64,000 nucleotides of DNA from Bradyrhizobium vignae (GTDB taxonomy: Bacteria; Pseudomonadota; Alphaproteobacteria; Rhizobiales; Xanthobacteraceae): assembly GCF_004114425.1 (NCBI RefSeq), contig NZ_RDQF01000013.1, forward strand, positions 62,001-126,000, given 5' to 3'. Every line of letters starts with the position of its first letter. The first letter of the stretch is position 1. Shown in pieces: positions 48,401-59,077 of this stretch. The translations under genes and the position numbers were made by a program. Under the pieces are notes generated by a model. It searched no databases, was not told the DNA's origin, and saw only the letters and a list, made by a program, of their open reading frames with translations.

Positions 48401-49219
48401 CTAGTTCTTCTTAGTCTGGTGGTACCCAACACACGCCTCTCCAAATGCCTTGAACAGTTGTTTGCTGAGGAGATCGGTTGAGACGTGCCATTCGGGGTGC
48501 CATTGAACGCCGATTTGCAGGGTCGGGGCGCCAATGACCGAAGCCGCCTCGACCAAACCGTCAGGCGCCCACGCCTCACGTCTCAGCGCCGGTGCAAGCG
48601 CCTCGATACCTTGATTGTGCAGCGAGTTGACATGCACTTCGATCGTCCGCGTGATTGGAAAGAGCACGCCATCGGAACATATCCTGACGCTGTGCGCGGC
48701 GTCGTACTGACGGTCTCTTGGACGATCTGGCTTCTCGGCATGCATCGCGCCGCTTTCCGGCCTCCACTCGGCAAGCGATGAGCGGAGCGTGCCGCCGAAA
48801 TAAACGTTGAGTTCCTGGAGCCCACGGCAGATGCCCAAAATAGGCATTCCGAGCGCGATGGCGCTCTCTATAGTCACGGCAGAGAGCCTGTCCCGCGGAC
48901 GGTCGAGGACCCCAACCTCAACATCCTGCCGATCAGCCTCCGTCAAGGACGCAGGCGCTCTCAAGACGGTGGGGTCGATGTTCGATTCATCACCTGTCAA
49001 CAGCAGGCCGTCGAGCCGGCGCATAATCGCCGGGGCGACCTCCTCCCACGCATCGTCGGCGTCCACCGTCGGCAATATGACGCAAGCCACTCCCGCATGA
49101 CGATGGAGTGCCTGCAAATACTTGCGCCGCAACCAGTCGCGATGCACACCATCGACCAGAAGACGGTTCGAGGTGACGCCAACCACCGCTCGGGTGCTCT
49201 CTGACTCTAGCAACGTCAT
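48401..49219 (-). CDS. rtxD: Class I glutamine amidotransferase-like hydrolase of the rhizobitoxine operon
   Basis: A PuuD-like gamma-glutamyl hydrolase of 272 residues. The nucleophile elbow is GICRGLQELNVYFGG (Cys131) and the His/Glu pair is in GVQWHPEWH. PuuD removes a gamma-glutamyl group, which would pair with the GS-like RtxG. It overlaps rtxC by four bases (ATGA). Assignment to RtxD rests on gene order rtxACDEFG known from B. elkanii. Confidence 0.86.
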   Translation of the reverse strand: MTLLESESTRAVVGVTSNRLLVDGVHRDWLRRKYLQALHRHAGVACVILPTVDADDAWEEVAPAIMRRLDGLLLTGDESNIDPTVLRAPASLTEADRQDVEVGVLDRPRDRLSAVTIESAIALGMPILGICRGLQELNVYFGGTLRSSLAEWRPESGAMHAEKPDRPRDRQYDAAHSVRICSDGVLFPITRTIEVHVNSLHNQGIEALAPALRREAWAPDGLVEAASVIGAPTLQIGVQWHPEWHVSTDLLSKQLFKAFGEACVGYHQTKKN

Positions 49220-50274
49220 GCGACCTGCCCTCGCGAGCGAACCTCGGCAACTGACTGCTCATACAAGCGTCGATTTCGCTCCTTCAACTGAGTCATGACG
49301 CTAGGCTGACCTTGAGGTCCCTTGACAAAGAGTCCGCCCCAGGTCGCGGCAACCTTCGCGTAGTTCGGATCCTGCATTCGGATTTTCTGAGCTTTGCGCA
49401 ACAGCCAAAACGGGATACCCGGCGAAAGGTGATGCTCAAGGTGGTACTCATCCAAATTCTGCCCAAGTATGGCCCGTTCGAGGAAATTTCCTTTCCGATT
49501 CCGAGTGAGATAGACGTTCTGCGTCTCGGTTTCGCACATAGGTGAGTGCTCGGCGAGCTCGATAAACCAGCCGAGGACCTGAAACGTGGTGAGATAGGGC
49601 ACGATCCAAAACAGGACGACGATATGGAGCAGCCCAACAGCATATGACCCGGCCAGGATGCTGATCCAGAAGAGATAGAAGCCATACTTGTCGATAAGTA
49701 TGCCGGAGCGGCTCTGATCCTCGACATCTGTGATCGAAAATCGATTGGTCCAAAGATACTTCAGATACGCCACTGTCGCGCCGCCGAAGATCGGCCTCCA
49801 GATCATGTTGAAGGCGTACCGCTCAGGAGGCTGCACGTCGTAAACGCCGCTGGCCAGGAAGAACTTCAGGTCGGGATCCTTGTCCGGGTCTCCAAGATAG
49901 GGATGATGCAAATAGACGTGCGAGATCCGGTAGGCCCAGTGGCGCTGGAACAAGGGATAGGAAGCAAACAGAATGCCCAACACGTAGTTCCAGGTCGTGT
50001 TCTTCGCGAGCGTGCGGTGAGCCGCATCATGAGCGATGGTTGTCAATCCGCGCTGATAGGCACCAATTAGAAGGACGGCCAGCGGGTAGAGCCACCACGA
50101 GACCGACACAGTCGCGAGCGTGCACGCTGTGATGACAGCGTAATCTTTGGCAATATAAGCAGCTCCCGTTATGTTGTCGGGTCTCAGCTCGGAGAGCTGC
50201 TTATTGATCTCTCGGCTGAATTGAACGGCCTCATAACGTGATGACCTCAATTTCCAAGCGTCTGCCTGATTCAT
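49216..50274 (-). CDS. rtxC: Dihydrorhizobitoxine desaturase
   Basis: RtxC performs the last step, introducing the vinyl double bond of rhizobitoxine. The 352-residue membrane di-iron desaturase carries the three histidine boxes HDAAH (82-86), HVYLHH (119-124) and HLEHH (278-282), with membrane helices around 45-75, 95-112 and 195-235. AGGAGAGG precedes the ATG. It follows rtxA by 30 bp and overlaps rtxD. In B. elkanii, rtxC mutants accumulate dihydrorhizobitoxine. Confidence 0.93.
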   Translation of the reverse strand: MNQADAWKLRSSRYEAVQFSREINKQLSELRPDNITGAAYIAKDYAVITACTLATVSVSWWLYPLAVLLIGAYQRGLTTIAHDAAHRTLAKNTTWNYVLGILFASYPLFQRHWAYRISHVYLHHPYLGDPDKDPDLKFFLASGVYDVQPPERYAFNMIWRPIFGGATVAYLKYLWTNRFSITDVEDQSRSGILIDKYGFYLFWISILAGSYAVGLLHIVVLFWIVPYLTTFQVLGWFIELAEHSPMCETETQNVYLTRNRKGNFLERAILGQNLDEYHLEHHLSPGIPFWLLRKAQKIRMQDPNYAKVAATWGGLFVKGPQGQPSVMTQLKERNRRLYEQSVAEVRSRGQVA

Positions 50275-50304
50275 GAGAACCTCTCCTGATCGCCTTGCAG
50301 GTTG

Positions 50305-52782
50305 TCAGATTGCGGAAAGCGCCTTGTCCAGATCACGCACGATGTCGTTGACATCTTCGATGCCGACGCAAAGCCGGATCGAGCCGCCAAATATGCCGGC
50401 GGCTTCGCGCTTTTCCCGCGGGACGGTGGTGTGGGTCGTCGAGACAGGATGGGTCACGAGCGTGCGGGCATCGCCGACATTCGAAACGTGATACATCAAG
50501 TCGACGTTCTGGATGAACTTGCGCCCGGCTTGTTCGTCCTCCACTTCGAACATGACCATCGCCCCGTGCCCGTATGCAGCATTGAGTGTCTGTTCGACGG
50601 TTTCCCGATCCGCGCCTTCAAAGAGCCCCGGGTAGAAGACACGGCGCACTTTAGGATGCTCCTTGAGAACGTCGGCTACGATCCTGGCATTCGCGCAGTG
50701 CTGCTTCATGCGAAGTGGCAGCGTTTCAAGCCCCTGGATCAGTTGAAAGCTCGCAAACGGGGCGATCGCCGCGCCGGTATCGCGCAACCAGGTCATGCGA
50801 GCCTTGAGGAGGAACTCGCTCTTTCCAAGATCGTCGACATCGCCCACCGCGTTATGCCAAACAATTCCGCCATGCGCATCGTCGGGACGATTGAACAAGG
50901 GAAAGCGAGAGGCTCCTCGGTAGCTAAACTCGCCGTTGTCAACGATCAGTCCGCCGAGCGTCGTACCGTGGCCGCATATATACTTCGTTGCGGAGTACGT
51001 CGTAATCGCCGCGCCAAGATCTGAGGGCCGGCATACCAGTGGCGTTGTCGTATTGTCCACGACCAAAGGCACGCCGTACTTTCGGCCGATCTCGGCCAGC
51101 TGTTTGACGGGGAGCGGAACCAGACAAGGATTCGAAATCACCTCTCCGAACAGACATATCGTGCGATCATCAATGGCACGCTCAAAGGTCTCGGGTTTTC
51201 GAGGATCTGCCGTCCTCACGCTGATCCCAAGGCGCTTTAATGTGTTGTGGAGCAGGTTCCAGGTATTGCCATATAGATACGGAGAAGCGACGACATTGTC
51301 CCCCACTTCGCCACTTGATAGGTTGACGATAGCAAGGAACGTCGCCGCTTGACCTGACGCAACTGCGAGCGAGTCGCTTCCCATATCAACGGCGGCGTAG
51401 CGCCTTTCCAGCGCGCGGGTCGTCGGATTGATGATCCTTGTGTAGGTGAACCCATCGGCCTTGACGTTGTAGACGTCGGCAATGTGGTTTAGATCGCCAT
51501 CGAGTTCATAAGCTGTATTCTGGTAAATCGGCACTGCGACGGCTTTCGTCGCTACGTCACGTCGATAGCCCGCATGCAGAACAGCAGTCTCAGCCGAAAA
51601 CGGCAGCTGCATTTCTTTAGCCGTTCGAGCCGGCATCTTTACGCGAGCCGCGCACGTCTCTTTCGCCGACATCGGGGCCGCTGACCACATCTGACCGGAC
51701 CGGAAATATGTACGAAAGGCGCACCCCAGCTGCTCGATCCAGCTGGATTGGATTTCTCCAATGCAACCGATGCGGAAACTCCGCGTCGGAAGATGCAGCT
51801 TCGAGTAGACGTAAAGGTTGTGAGCCGCCAAGTGGCGGTACAGCCCATCAAATCCTGCTTGGTCCACGATTCCGGACGGCGCACTGAACGCGACGCAGAC
51901 CGGCGACAGCAACTCCGTGGACAGCAGCGGCGACACTACTCCTTCGAGTTCTTTGACGAGATCGTCCCTGATCTTCTCATACCTGCGGCGCCTGGCATCA
52001 ATTCCCTCCTCGTGCAGAATCTCCAATGCCTTTGTCGTTGCCTGAACGATGTGGGTTGGTGGGGTCGACCGCCACTCACCGGTGCGCTCGAGCGAGAGCC
52101 ATTGATCTCTCACGTCGAGCACAAACGACCTACGTTCTTGAACCGCATTCTCCAGCAGCTCGCGAGACGCGATGACAAACGCTACTCCCGGCGGCCCTTC
52201 TATGCACTTGTTGCTGGAGGTGACCAGGACGTCAGCTCCACGCTGGCGCAGATCGATATTAAGGGCGCCAAAAGAACTCATCGCGTCGACGATGGTCTTT
52301 ACGCCACGTCGCCTCGCCTCCTCCACGATCGCGTCCAGCGGATTGACGATTCCGGTTGTCGTCTCGCAATGCACGAAACATAGGTGCGTAACGCCAGGAT
52401 TTCGGCTCAGATACTCGCCAATTTCCTGAGGATCCAAAGGATCGGTCGCTCGCTTGACGAGCTTCAGCGCTTCGACGCCCCACAGCCTCAAGATTCGCAA
52501 AATGCGCTCGCCATAGATGCCGTTTATGCAAACGAGCGGCCTGTCGGCTTGGGACACAAATGAAGAGAGAGCGGCTTCCATTGCAAAAGAGCCGCCTCCC
52601 TGAATAGGCACCACCGAATAGTCCTCAGAATTTCCCAGCAAGTTGAGCATCAGCCGCCTCATGCAGGCAGTCACTTCTTTGAACTCGCAATCGCGCGATG
52701 CGAGATCAAGCTGCATCTGGCTTCTGACCGCCAGCGATAACGACAATGGACCAGGCGTCAGCAAAGAGCGCTGTCTCGTCAA
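50305..52782 (-). CDS. rtxA: Rhizobitoxine synthesis fusion enzyme: serinol-forming aminotransferase plus O-acetylhomoserine sulfhydrylase-like
   Basis: A two-domain PLP protein of 825 residues. Residues 1-370 are a class V aminotransferase (DAMSSFGALNIDL, PLP lysine Lys192 in TSSNKCIEGPPG), which makes serinol. Residues 390-825 are a Cys/Met-metabolism enzyme (HAGYRRDVATKAV, YTRIINPTTRALERR, PLP Lys600 in YSATKYICGHG), which joins serinol to an acetylhomoserine-type donor to give dihydrorhizobitoxine. The start is TTG 52782 with AGGAGG seven bases upstream; the nearby ATG is followed at once by a stop. This fusion is diagnostic for rhizobitoxine producers. Confidence 0.94.
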   Translation of the reverse strand: MTRQRSLLTPGPLSLSLAVRSQMQLDLASRDCEFKEVTACMRRLMLNLLGNSEDYSVVPIQGGGSFAMEAALSSFVSQADRPLVCINGIYGERILRILRLWGVEALKLVKRATDPLDPQEIGEYLSRNPGVTHLCFVHCETTTGIVNPLDAIVEEARRRGVKTIVDAMSSFGALNIDLRQRGADVLVTSSNKCIEGPPGVAFVIASRELLENAVQERRSFVLDVRDQWLSLERTGEWRSTPPTHIVQATTKALEILHEEGIDARRRRYEKIRDDLVKELEGVVSPLLSTELLSPVCVAFSAPSGIVDQAGFDGLYRHLAAHNLYVYSKLHLPTRSFRIGCIGEIQSSWIEQLGCAFRTYFRSGQMWSAAPMSAKETCAARVKMPARTAKEMQLPFSAETAVLHAGYRRDVATKAVAVPIYQNTAYELDGDLNHIADVYNVKADGFTYTRIINPTTRALERRYAAVDMGSDSLAVASGQAATFLAIVNLSSGEVGDNVVASPYLYGNTWNLLHNTLKRLGISVRTADPRKPETFERAIDDRTICLFGEVISNPCLVPLPVKQLAEIGRKYGVPLVVDNTTTPLVCRPSDLGAAITTYSATKYICGHGTTLGGLIVDNGEFSYRGASRFPLFNRPDDAHGGIVWHNAVGDVDDLGKSEFLLKARMTWLRDTGAAIAPFASFQLIQGLETLPLRMKQHCANARIVADVLKEHPKVRRVFYPGLFEGADRETVEQTLNAAYGHGAMVMFEVEDEQAGRKFIQNVDLMYHVSNVGDARTLVTHPVSTTHTTVPREKREAAGIFGGSIRLCVGIEDVNDIVRDLDKALSAI

Positions 52783-53993
52783 ACCATTCCTCCTCAGGTT
52801 GTAGTGGTCAATTGATCTGGAGCCACCAGGGAGCCCCTGTGGCGAGCATCGACTTTCTCGGTCAACAGCTTCGGGGCAGGCGCCATACGCGGGCGCGTTT
52901 CGCCTCGGCGTCCGAAAACCCTGCCGGATGCCAACCTCCGTATCTCATGGCAGATACGGAGCGAGCGCTCCTAAAGCTCATCACTGTTGCCATTCACGCC
53001 TCCCAGAAATTGGCTTTGCGACCGCCCCCTCGAACGCAACTGGCACCCACGCGCGCTCTCATCCAGCCACGGATGTGCCGGGTTGAGCGCGCTCGCCTTT
53101 TGCGTCGCGAAGCGGCAGGCCGATCGACCGATTTGCGGTGAACCTGCGCTATGCAGGCAAACTTGACCTTACGGAACGATGCAGTCGGATGTCATCGCGC
53201 CTGGGAGGCAGATCAAGGCATGGCACACACGGTGATCGTCGTTGGCAGCGGGAGTTTGATGCGTGGGCTTGAGGCTTGATGCATTCGCACTCCGTCACTC
53301 ATTGGAGGGTTTCGGACGCTGATGACTGTCACGTCCATTTCGAGATCGTACAACTTGACGTTAGGGGCGTTTCAACCCTCTCGCGGGATTTTCTGGCGTG
53401 AATTTTTCCTGACGTACTCCCATGTGGCGGCGACAAGCCGACGTAGGCAGCAGAGTGCGGAGATTCACAGCGAGCTAGAGTGAGAGTTCGACATCAGGAC
53501 CGTCGGCAATTCCGCCTGCAAGCGGGATACCTGCAGGTAAGTGATGGCCCAATCTTCCGTTCACGTACGATCCTCGCCATACCCCCAGATGGAGGTACCG
53601 AGCTTCTCCGCCGTTCAGGCGAGATCCTCCTGGATGCTGGTGCCTGGAAAGTGTACGCGCTCGTCGCACATGACTGCTGGTATCAGTCGTTGCGCTTCAA
53701 TGGAGCGGCCTTCGCAGGCTGTGGTCGAGTCCCACTTGAAAGACAATTGGGGGGCCTTGGATCGCTGGCCTTTTTAGCAACGATCGTTCGACATCTTTCG
53801 GCGAGTCGCCGTGAAGCAGAACATGTCATCATGCTTAGGACTACGTCGAGCCGACTGCAGGTGATGGCACGTGTCCCTCTCTGCGAGCAATCGCTAGGCT
53901 GGCAGCATCTCTCGGTTCTGCACGCCGCTTCGCGGCGAGAACGTCTCACGGAGCAATCATGGGCATTGTGAGGGTGCCGTGGTTGAAGGTTGG
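52783..53993. other. Gene-poor region upstream of rtxA
   Basis: No intact gene. It should hold the rtxA promoter. I looked for a tts box and for a -24/-12 RpoN promoter facing rtxA and saw neither clearly. Frames in 53475-53971 resemble unassigned insertion-sequence debris. Confidence 0.4.
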
Positions 53994-54287
53994 TCAACAC
54001 GTGAGGCCCAAGGTGAGCCGGAGTTCCATCCCGTTGCGGCACTCAATGAGCGCAAGTACCTTGGTCGCGAGGCGATCTGGTTGGACGGATCGCACCTCCG
54101 AGCCATCCTGCTCGCGTTGACTCCTCTGCAGCGCCTGCTCGTTGATAGCGAACTCGCGTTCGACGCGATCTACCGCGCGGTCGAGCAGGTTGACGGTGGA
54201 CCAGAGCGGATCATCAAGACATCGTCCTTGTCGCTTGCCATCGATGAACTCCCTTGCCTTTTCGGCCGCGCCCATCGCCGGCTTCAT
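53994..54287 (-). CDS. Hypothetical helical protein or fragment
   Basis: A 97-residue frame (KAREFIDGKRQGRCLDD, then LLDRAVDRVEREFAINEQAL) with regular helical pattern but no recognised family. It has no clear ribosome site and could be a piece of a longer broken gene. Confidence 0.3.
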   Translation of the reverse strand: MKPAMGAAEKAREFIDGKRQGRCLDDPLWSTVNLLDRAVDRVEREFAINEQALQRSQREQDGSEVRSVQPDRLATKVLALIECRNGMELRLTLGLTC

Positions 54288-54916
54288 GGCAGGATGGCTA
54301 AGGATCGCGGCTCCTTTGTCCTGCGATGCGAAGGCGAGGCGCGTACGCGGGCCGCATCGGTCGACGAGCGGCGGGCTAAAAGGGAAGCAAGCTTCCCGAA
54401 AGCTGTCAGGGTCGCGACAGGAGGGAGTCGGGGGCGACTGCTAAGTTCGGATTGGTCAATATACTGAAGCAAGCGCCCGCTCGCTGGATGCGGCCAGGCT
54501 CGGAAAACCGAGGCCCCAACCTCATACTGCTGCGCGAAAGATCGAAGCCGGCCGACACTGCCTGGCTTGCTTAATGGGAGCCCGGCGTCGCTGGCCGCAC
54601 GCGTAGCAAGAAGTAGCGAAACTCAACTTACTGGGAGTCGGACTTCCTCTCTGGCCTTTGTTATCATCGTAGATACTCATCTGGAGCATGGAAGGCGCTT
54701 CTTGATCTCCTCCGCTCCCGCCCATGCTCAATCTCTGCTCGCGTACTCGGTCTCGAATTGTCCATCACTTCGAGCACGTAACCGGAAGCGGGCACTCGAG
54801 GAGTGGGTGCGACAATTTTGTTCCTTTAGAGCGAAAAGTCCGATCGCAGGCCCGCCCGAGCCGAATCGCCTTTGGCCGGTCCAGCAGGATATTCGATGGT
54901 GCGATGCGAGGGACAT
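54288..54916. other. Gene-poor region
   Basis: Frames of 60-120 codons on both strands without recognised motifs; nothing assigned. Confidence 0.35.
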
Positions 54917-56803
54917 CTAACCATCAAGAATTGAGCGCGCCATCAAGACATCCACTACCGCTTCCGCTGAATGCTCTGGGGTCTGCTCCATGGTCCTCAG
55001 ATGAATCTCCGGTGCTGTTGGTGCTTCGTAGCACGAATCCATCCCGGTGAAGTTCTTGATCTGGCCGGATTTCACTTTTGAATACAGGCCTTTTGGGTCT
55101 CGCCGAGCGCATTCCTCGATCGGCGTATCGACAAAGACTTCTATGAACTCTTCCTTGCCAACCAGGCCGCGCACCCTGTCCCGTTCGTCCCTAGAGGGCG
55201 AGATGAAGGAGCAGATCACGATCAAGCCGCTGTCCGCCATCAACTTGGCAACTTCACCGACGCGCCGAATGTTCTCCACGCGGTCCGCCTCCGAGAAGCC
55301 GAGGTCCGCGTTTAATCCGTGCCGGAGGTTGTCGCCATCCAGCAGCATAGTATGCCGCGACATGCCACACAGCTTTTGATCAACCAGGTTGGCAATCGTC
55401 GTCTTTCCCGCGCCAGACAGGCCAGTGAACCAGATGACGCAAGGCTTCTGATTCTTGAGCGCGGCGCGCTCCCTCCTGTCCACGGATAGCGCTTGCCTAG
55501 CATTTTTGTTGTCCCGCCGTAGCGGAAAGGCGATCATGCCGGCCCCGACCGTACGATTCGTGTAACGATCGATGAAGATAAACGATCCGGTCTTTCGATT
55601 GAGGTCGTAAGGATCGAATACTGCGGGCATTGCGGTCGCAACATCGCAGAAGGCGATCTCGTTGAGGGAAAGCATCGCGGCGGCCAGATGCTCACAAGTG
55701 TTGACGTCGATCCGATGCCTAATTGCGGTAATGCTGCCGGTAATCGTCTGCGATCCAATCCGCAGGACGTAATTGCGTCCGGGAGCGAGCGGCTCCTTGT
55801 CCATCCAGATCACATAAGCGGCGAACCGGTCGGCGACCTTCGGTCGGTCGTCCGGCCGCGACAGAATGTCGCCACGGCCGATATCGATTTCATCTTCCAG
55901 TGTAATGGTAACCGCATCGCCGGCTTCGGCGCCGACAAGGTCGCCATCGTGGGTCACGATCCGCTTGATGCGCGTGGTCCGTCCCGACGCGGCGACAACG
56001 ATCTCGTCTCCTGCCGAGATCCTCCCGGAAGCCACCGTCCCGGCATAGCCCCGAAAATCCGGATTTGGGCGGTTCACCCATTGGACCGGAAAGCGGAAAG
56101 CCTGGCCTGCGGTGCCGGACGGGATGTCAATGCTCTCCAAATGCTCGAGCAGGCAGGGACCATCGTACCAGGTGGCATGAGCGGAACGATCCACAACGTT
56201 GTCGCCGTAGCGGGCCGAGATCGGGATCGGAACGATCGAGGTGAAGCCGAGACCGGCGGCAAAGGCCAGATAGCCACGGGCGATCCGATCGAAGCACTCT
56301 TTGTTGTATGCGACAAGATCGATCTTGTTCACTGCCAGGACGACATGACGAATACCGAGCAGCGAACAAATAAAGGAGTGGCGGCGGGTCTGAACCATCA
56401 CGCCTTTGCGGGCATCGATCAGGATGATGGCGAGCTGGGCATGCGAGGCGCCGGTAGCCATATTGCGGGTATACTGCTCGTGGCCGGGAGTGTCGGCCAC
56501 CATGAAGGAGCGCCGCGGCGTCGTGAAGAAGCGGTAGGCGACGTCGATCGTGATGCCCTGCTCCCGTTCGGCCTCAAGCCCGTCCACGAGCAACGCGAAA
56601 TCGATGTCATTTCCGGCGCTACCGTGCTTGATGCTATCGCGTTCCAGCACCGTGAGCTGATCGTGGTAGATCATCTTGCTGTCGTGCAGTAACCGGCCGA
56701 TCAGCGTCGATTTGCCGTCGTCCACCGAGCCACACGTGATGAATCGCAGCTGATCCTTTGTCCTGGCGGGGACCGCTTCCGTTGCCGGCTTTACAAACAT
56801 CAA
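54917..56803 (-). CDS. nodQ: NodQ/CysNC bifunctional sulfate adenylyltransferase subunit 1 and APS kinase
   Basis: A 628-residue fusion that makes PAPS. The N-terminal GTPase part (ATP sulfurylase large subunit) shows [34 protein letters not shown] and AVNKIDLV. The C-terminal part is APS kinase: [21 protein letters not shown] and later [19 protein letters not shown]. The fused form is typical of rhizobial NodQ, though CysNC housekeeping enzymes are also fused. Placement in a symbiosis region beside a sulfotransferase favours a Nod-factor or surface-molecule role. It overlaps nodP by four bases. Confidence 0.93.
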   Translation of the reverse strand: MMFVKPATEAVPARTKDQLRFITCGSVDDGKSTLIGRLLHDSKMIYHDQLTVLERDSIKHGSAGNDIDFALLVDGLEAEREQGITIDVAYRFFTTPRRSFMVADTPGHEQYTRNMATGASHAQLAIILIDARKGVMVQTRRHSFICSLLGIRHVVLAVNKIDLVAYNKECFDRIARGYLAFAAGLGFTSIVPIPISARYGDNVVDRSAHATWYDGPCLLEHLESIDIPSGTAGQAFRFPVQWVNRPNPDFRGYAGTVASGRISAGDEIVVAASGRTTRIKRIVTHDGDLVGAEAGDAVTITLEDEIDIGRGDILSRPDDRPKVADRFAAYVIWMDKEPLAPGRNYVLRIGSQTITGSITAIRHRIDVNTCEHLAAAMLSLNEIAFCDVATAMPAVFDPYDLNRKTGSFIFIDRYTNRTVGAGMIAFPLRRDNKNARQALSVDRRERAALKNQKPCVIWFTGLSGAGKTTIANLVDQKLCGMSRHTMLLDGDNLRHGLNADLGFSEADRVENIRRVGEVAKLMADSGLIVICSFISPSRDERDRVRGLVGKEEFIEVFVDTPIEECARRDPKGLYSKVKSGQIKNFTGMDSCYEAPTAPEIHLRTMEQTPEHSAEAVVDVLMARSILDG

Positions 56804-57699
56804 AAGTAGCCTTCCCTCTTCTTCTTCTCCATTGAAGCAGCTTCATCGACATCAATTAGGCGTCCCTGGCGCTCCGACAAAGTCGCAGTCTGCATTTCTG
56901 CGACGATGTCTTCAATCGCCATCGCATCGGATTCAATAGCCCCACTCAAAGGATAACATCCAAGCGTGCGAAAGCGGATCATCCGCATTTCCGGCGTCTC
57001 GCCGCAGTTAAGCGGCAATCGCTTGTCGTCAACCATGATCATCGCACCATTTCGACGCACTGTGGGTCTTTGTTTTGCGAAGTAGAGCGGAACGACCGGA
57101 ATCTTCTCGAGCATGATGTATTCCCAGACATCGAGCTCCGTCCAGTTTGACATCGCAAACACGCGCATGGTTTCACCCTGGCGTATCCGTGTGTTGAACA
57201 GGCTCCAAAGCTCCGGCCGCTGGTTACGGGGGTCCCATACGTGGCCCGCCGAACGGAAGGAGAGTATCCGTTCTTTTGCGCGACTCTTTTCCTCATCGCG
57301 CCGGGCGCCGCCAAAGGCGGCATCAAATCCGTGGAGGTCGAGGGCCTGCTTCAGCGCGTCTGTTTTCATCACCTGGGTATGGAGCGCGGAGCCGGAATCG
57401 ATCGGATTGATCCCGCGCGCGATGCCCTCCTTGTTGATATGGACAATCAAGTCGAGGCCGAGCCGCTTGGCTGTCGCGTCTCGAAAGCTGATCATCTCAC
57501 GGAACTTCCAGGTCGTGTCGACGTGAAGCAGGGGGAAAGGCAATTTTGCCGGATAGAACGCCTTGATCGCAATGTGCAGCATTACGCTTGAGTCTTTTCC
57601 GATCGAGTAAAGCATGACGGGCCTTTCGAACTCGGCGACCACATCACGCATGATTTCAATCGATTCAGCTTCGAGACGGCGCAGATGTTTCGGCAGCAT
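56800..57699 (-). CDS. nodP: NodP/CysD sulfate adenylyltransferase subunit 2
   Basis: The small, ATP-pyrophosphatase subunit of ATP sulfurylase, partner of NodQ. From ATG 57699 it reads [20 protein letters not shown], followed by the PP-loop-like [46 protein letters not shown] and [15 protein letters not shown]. About 299 residues, normal length. A longer open frame to 57855 lacks homology. Stop and nodQ start overlap (ATGA). Confidence 0.93.
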   Translation of the reverse strand: MLPKHLRRLEAESIEIMRDVVAEFERPVMLYSIGKDSSVMLHIAIKAFYPAKLPFPLLHVDTTWKFREMISFRDATAKRLGLDLIVHINKEGIARGINPIDSGSALHTQVMKTDALKQALDLHGFDAAFGGARRDEEKSRAKERILSFRSAGHVWDPRNQRPELWSLFNTRIRQGETMRVFAMSNWTELDVWEYIMLEKIPVVPLYFAKQRPTVRRNGAMIMVDDKRLPLNCGETPEMRMIRFRTLGCYPLSGAIESDAMAIEDIVAEMQTATLSERQGRLIDVDEAASMEKKKREGYF

Positions 57700-57976
57700 A
57701 TATCTTCTTTTCGATGCAGGATCGCTGTTCTTCGCCGTTCTGTGGCTCCAGCCCAGAGTGGGAAATATCCGCGGCGGAAACGGCCGGCCAAGCGGCAGGC
57801 TCGTCCATGAGGTCAAGCTCCATTGGACAGCAGACTTGCAGACGCGGCAGCACATCGTATTCCTCCGCTGGTGCTGCCGGCGCCGGCCTCACACCTGATC
57901 GGGAGATCAGCTCGTGCGGGTTAAGGATCTTGCCTAAATCAACCAGCGTGTTTTGATCGCAAGCATTCAGACCGCC

Positions 57977-59077
57977 CTAGGAATTATTGAGGATCTGCTC
58001 AAGCCGCGCGACCTCACCTCGCAACATCTCGATAGCCGCGTCGCGGTTCTCCGAAACGTTCCAAGCAGTGTGGACCGGCTCTTCAGCGTGAGAGGGGTCG
58101 GATAATGCTCCGGCCTTGGTACTTCGCAAATCCCACCATGTTCGGAATATCCGACGATAAAGTTCGGTTACCTCACCTCCCCTATCCAGCACTCCGGCTT
58201 TCTGTGCACGCAGCAGTTCCTGCTCATATCCGAGTTCTAGCAAAAGCTCAGCGCCGACCAAATCAGTCACGGTTTGCATCTCTTCGACGCTCAATTGAGA
58301 TTGCCATGATTTGACAGAGCTTTCGTCAACGACGTTTCGTTCCAGGATTTTTCGATCCCCAAAGCTGCTGGATCGAAGATAATCTGCGTGTCTCATCCCA
58401 GCCGATGCGACGGCCGCTGGGTCACAGCCGAGCCCCTTCAACAGACGCCGGATTTCCTCGTCCTGATGCGCCACGAGCAGTTCGTATTGCACGACCTGTG
58501 TCTGCGGGCGAGAGCGGTGCGCGGCGAGCTTGGGAAGGCCCAGAACCAAATCGGCGAGTGAAGTTATGATGACGTCGGGCAGACGGAGCATGAGATCGGC
58601 GAGACTGGATACGCTAACCGAATGCGGGCTTTCTGTCCGCAGTGGGATGCCCCACGTCGATTTCAGTGAAGCGGCGATGGCATAGGGATTGCGCATCAGA
58701 AGGATGTGTGGTGCTTCTGGATAGACAGATTCAAGAAACTCAAGCACGGTCCAATACCGTGGTGTCTTGTCTATGATGATGCGCTTGCCCGCGTCCGCCA
58801 GATACTGATCATATGCTGCATCGGCATAAGCGCGGCTGGCGATCGTGCGATCTATCCGCCCCAGGAACTCCGAGGTCGCGGCCTTGATCAGTGAGCTGCC
58901 CGCCGGATGGCGCTGGTCCACCCTGCCAAATGCTTCAAGCGCCAGCATCAACCAGGGTTCAGGCGGAGCCACAATGTCTGGATGGTGCTGGAGCAAATGC
59001 GCCAGGAGTGTCGTCCCGGATCGTGGAAGACCAAGAAGAAAGCACACCGCAGGCGAACGGCCAAAACGTCCGCTCAT
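57977..59077 (-). CDS. PAPS-dependent sulfotransferase family protein
   Basis: A 366-residue sulfotransferase. The 5'-phosphosulfate loop is FLLGLPRSGTTLLAHLL near the N-terminus and the 3'-phosphate strand is HILLMRNPYAIAASLKS. Around residues 180-210 there is a near-tandem repeat (SLADLMLRLPDV and SLADLVLGLPKL). A long helical tail ends with IEMLRGEVARLEQIL. It lies upstream of nodPQ with a 277-bp gap, so PAPS made by NodPQ is the likely donor. It is longer than NodH and shows no close identity I recognise to NodH or NoeE; the acceptor is unknown. Confidence 0.85.
   Translation of the reverse strand: MSGRFGRSPAVCFLLGLPRSGTTLLAHLLQHHPDIVAPPEPWLMLALEAFGRVDQRHPAGSSLIKAATSEFLGRIDRTIASRAYADAAYDQYLADAGKRIIIDKTPRYWTVLEFLESVYPEAPHILLMRNPYAIAASLKSTWGIPLRTESPHSVSVSSLADLMLRLPDVIITSLADLVLGLPKLAAHRSRPQTQVVQYELLVAHQDEEIRRLLKGLGCDPAAVASAGMRHADYLRSSSFGDRKILERNVVDESSVKSWQSQLSVEEMQTVTDLVGAELLLELGYEQELLRAQKAGVLDRGGEVTELYRRIFRTWWDLRSTKAGALSDPSHAEEPVHTAWNVSENRDAAIEMLRGEVARLEQILNNS

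Noticed and set aside
52783..53300. RpoN -24/-12 promoter for rtxA
   Set aside because: TGGCAC-like words are present but none has TTGC at the right distance on the correct strand.
55688..56692. 334-codon plus-strand frame
   Set aside because: Antisense shadow of nodQ.
57700..57855. N-terminal extension of NodP
   Set aside because: Low-complexity residues without homology; family proteins begin at MLPKHL.
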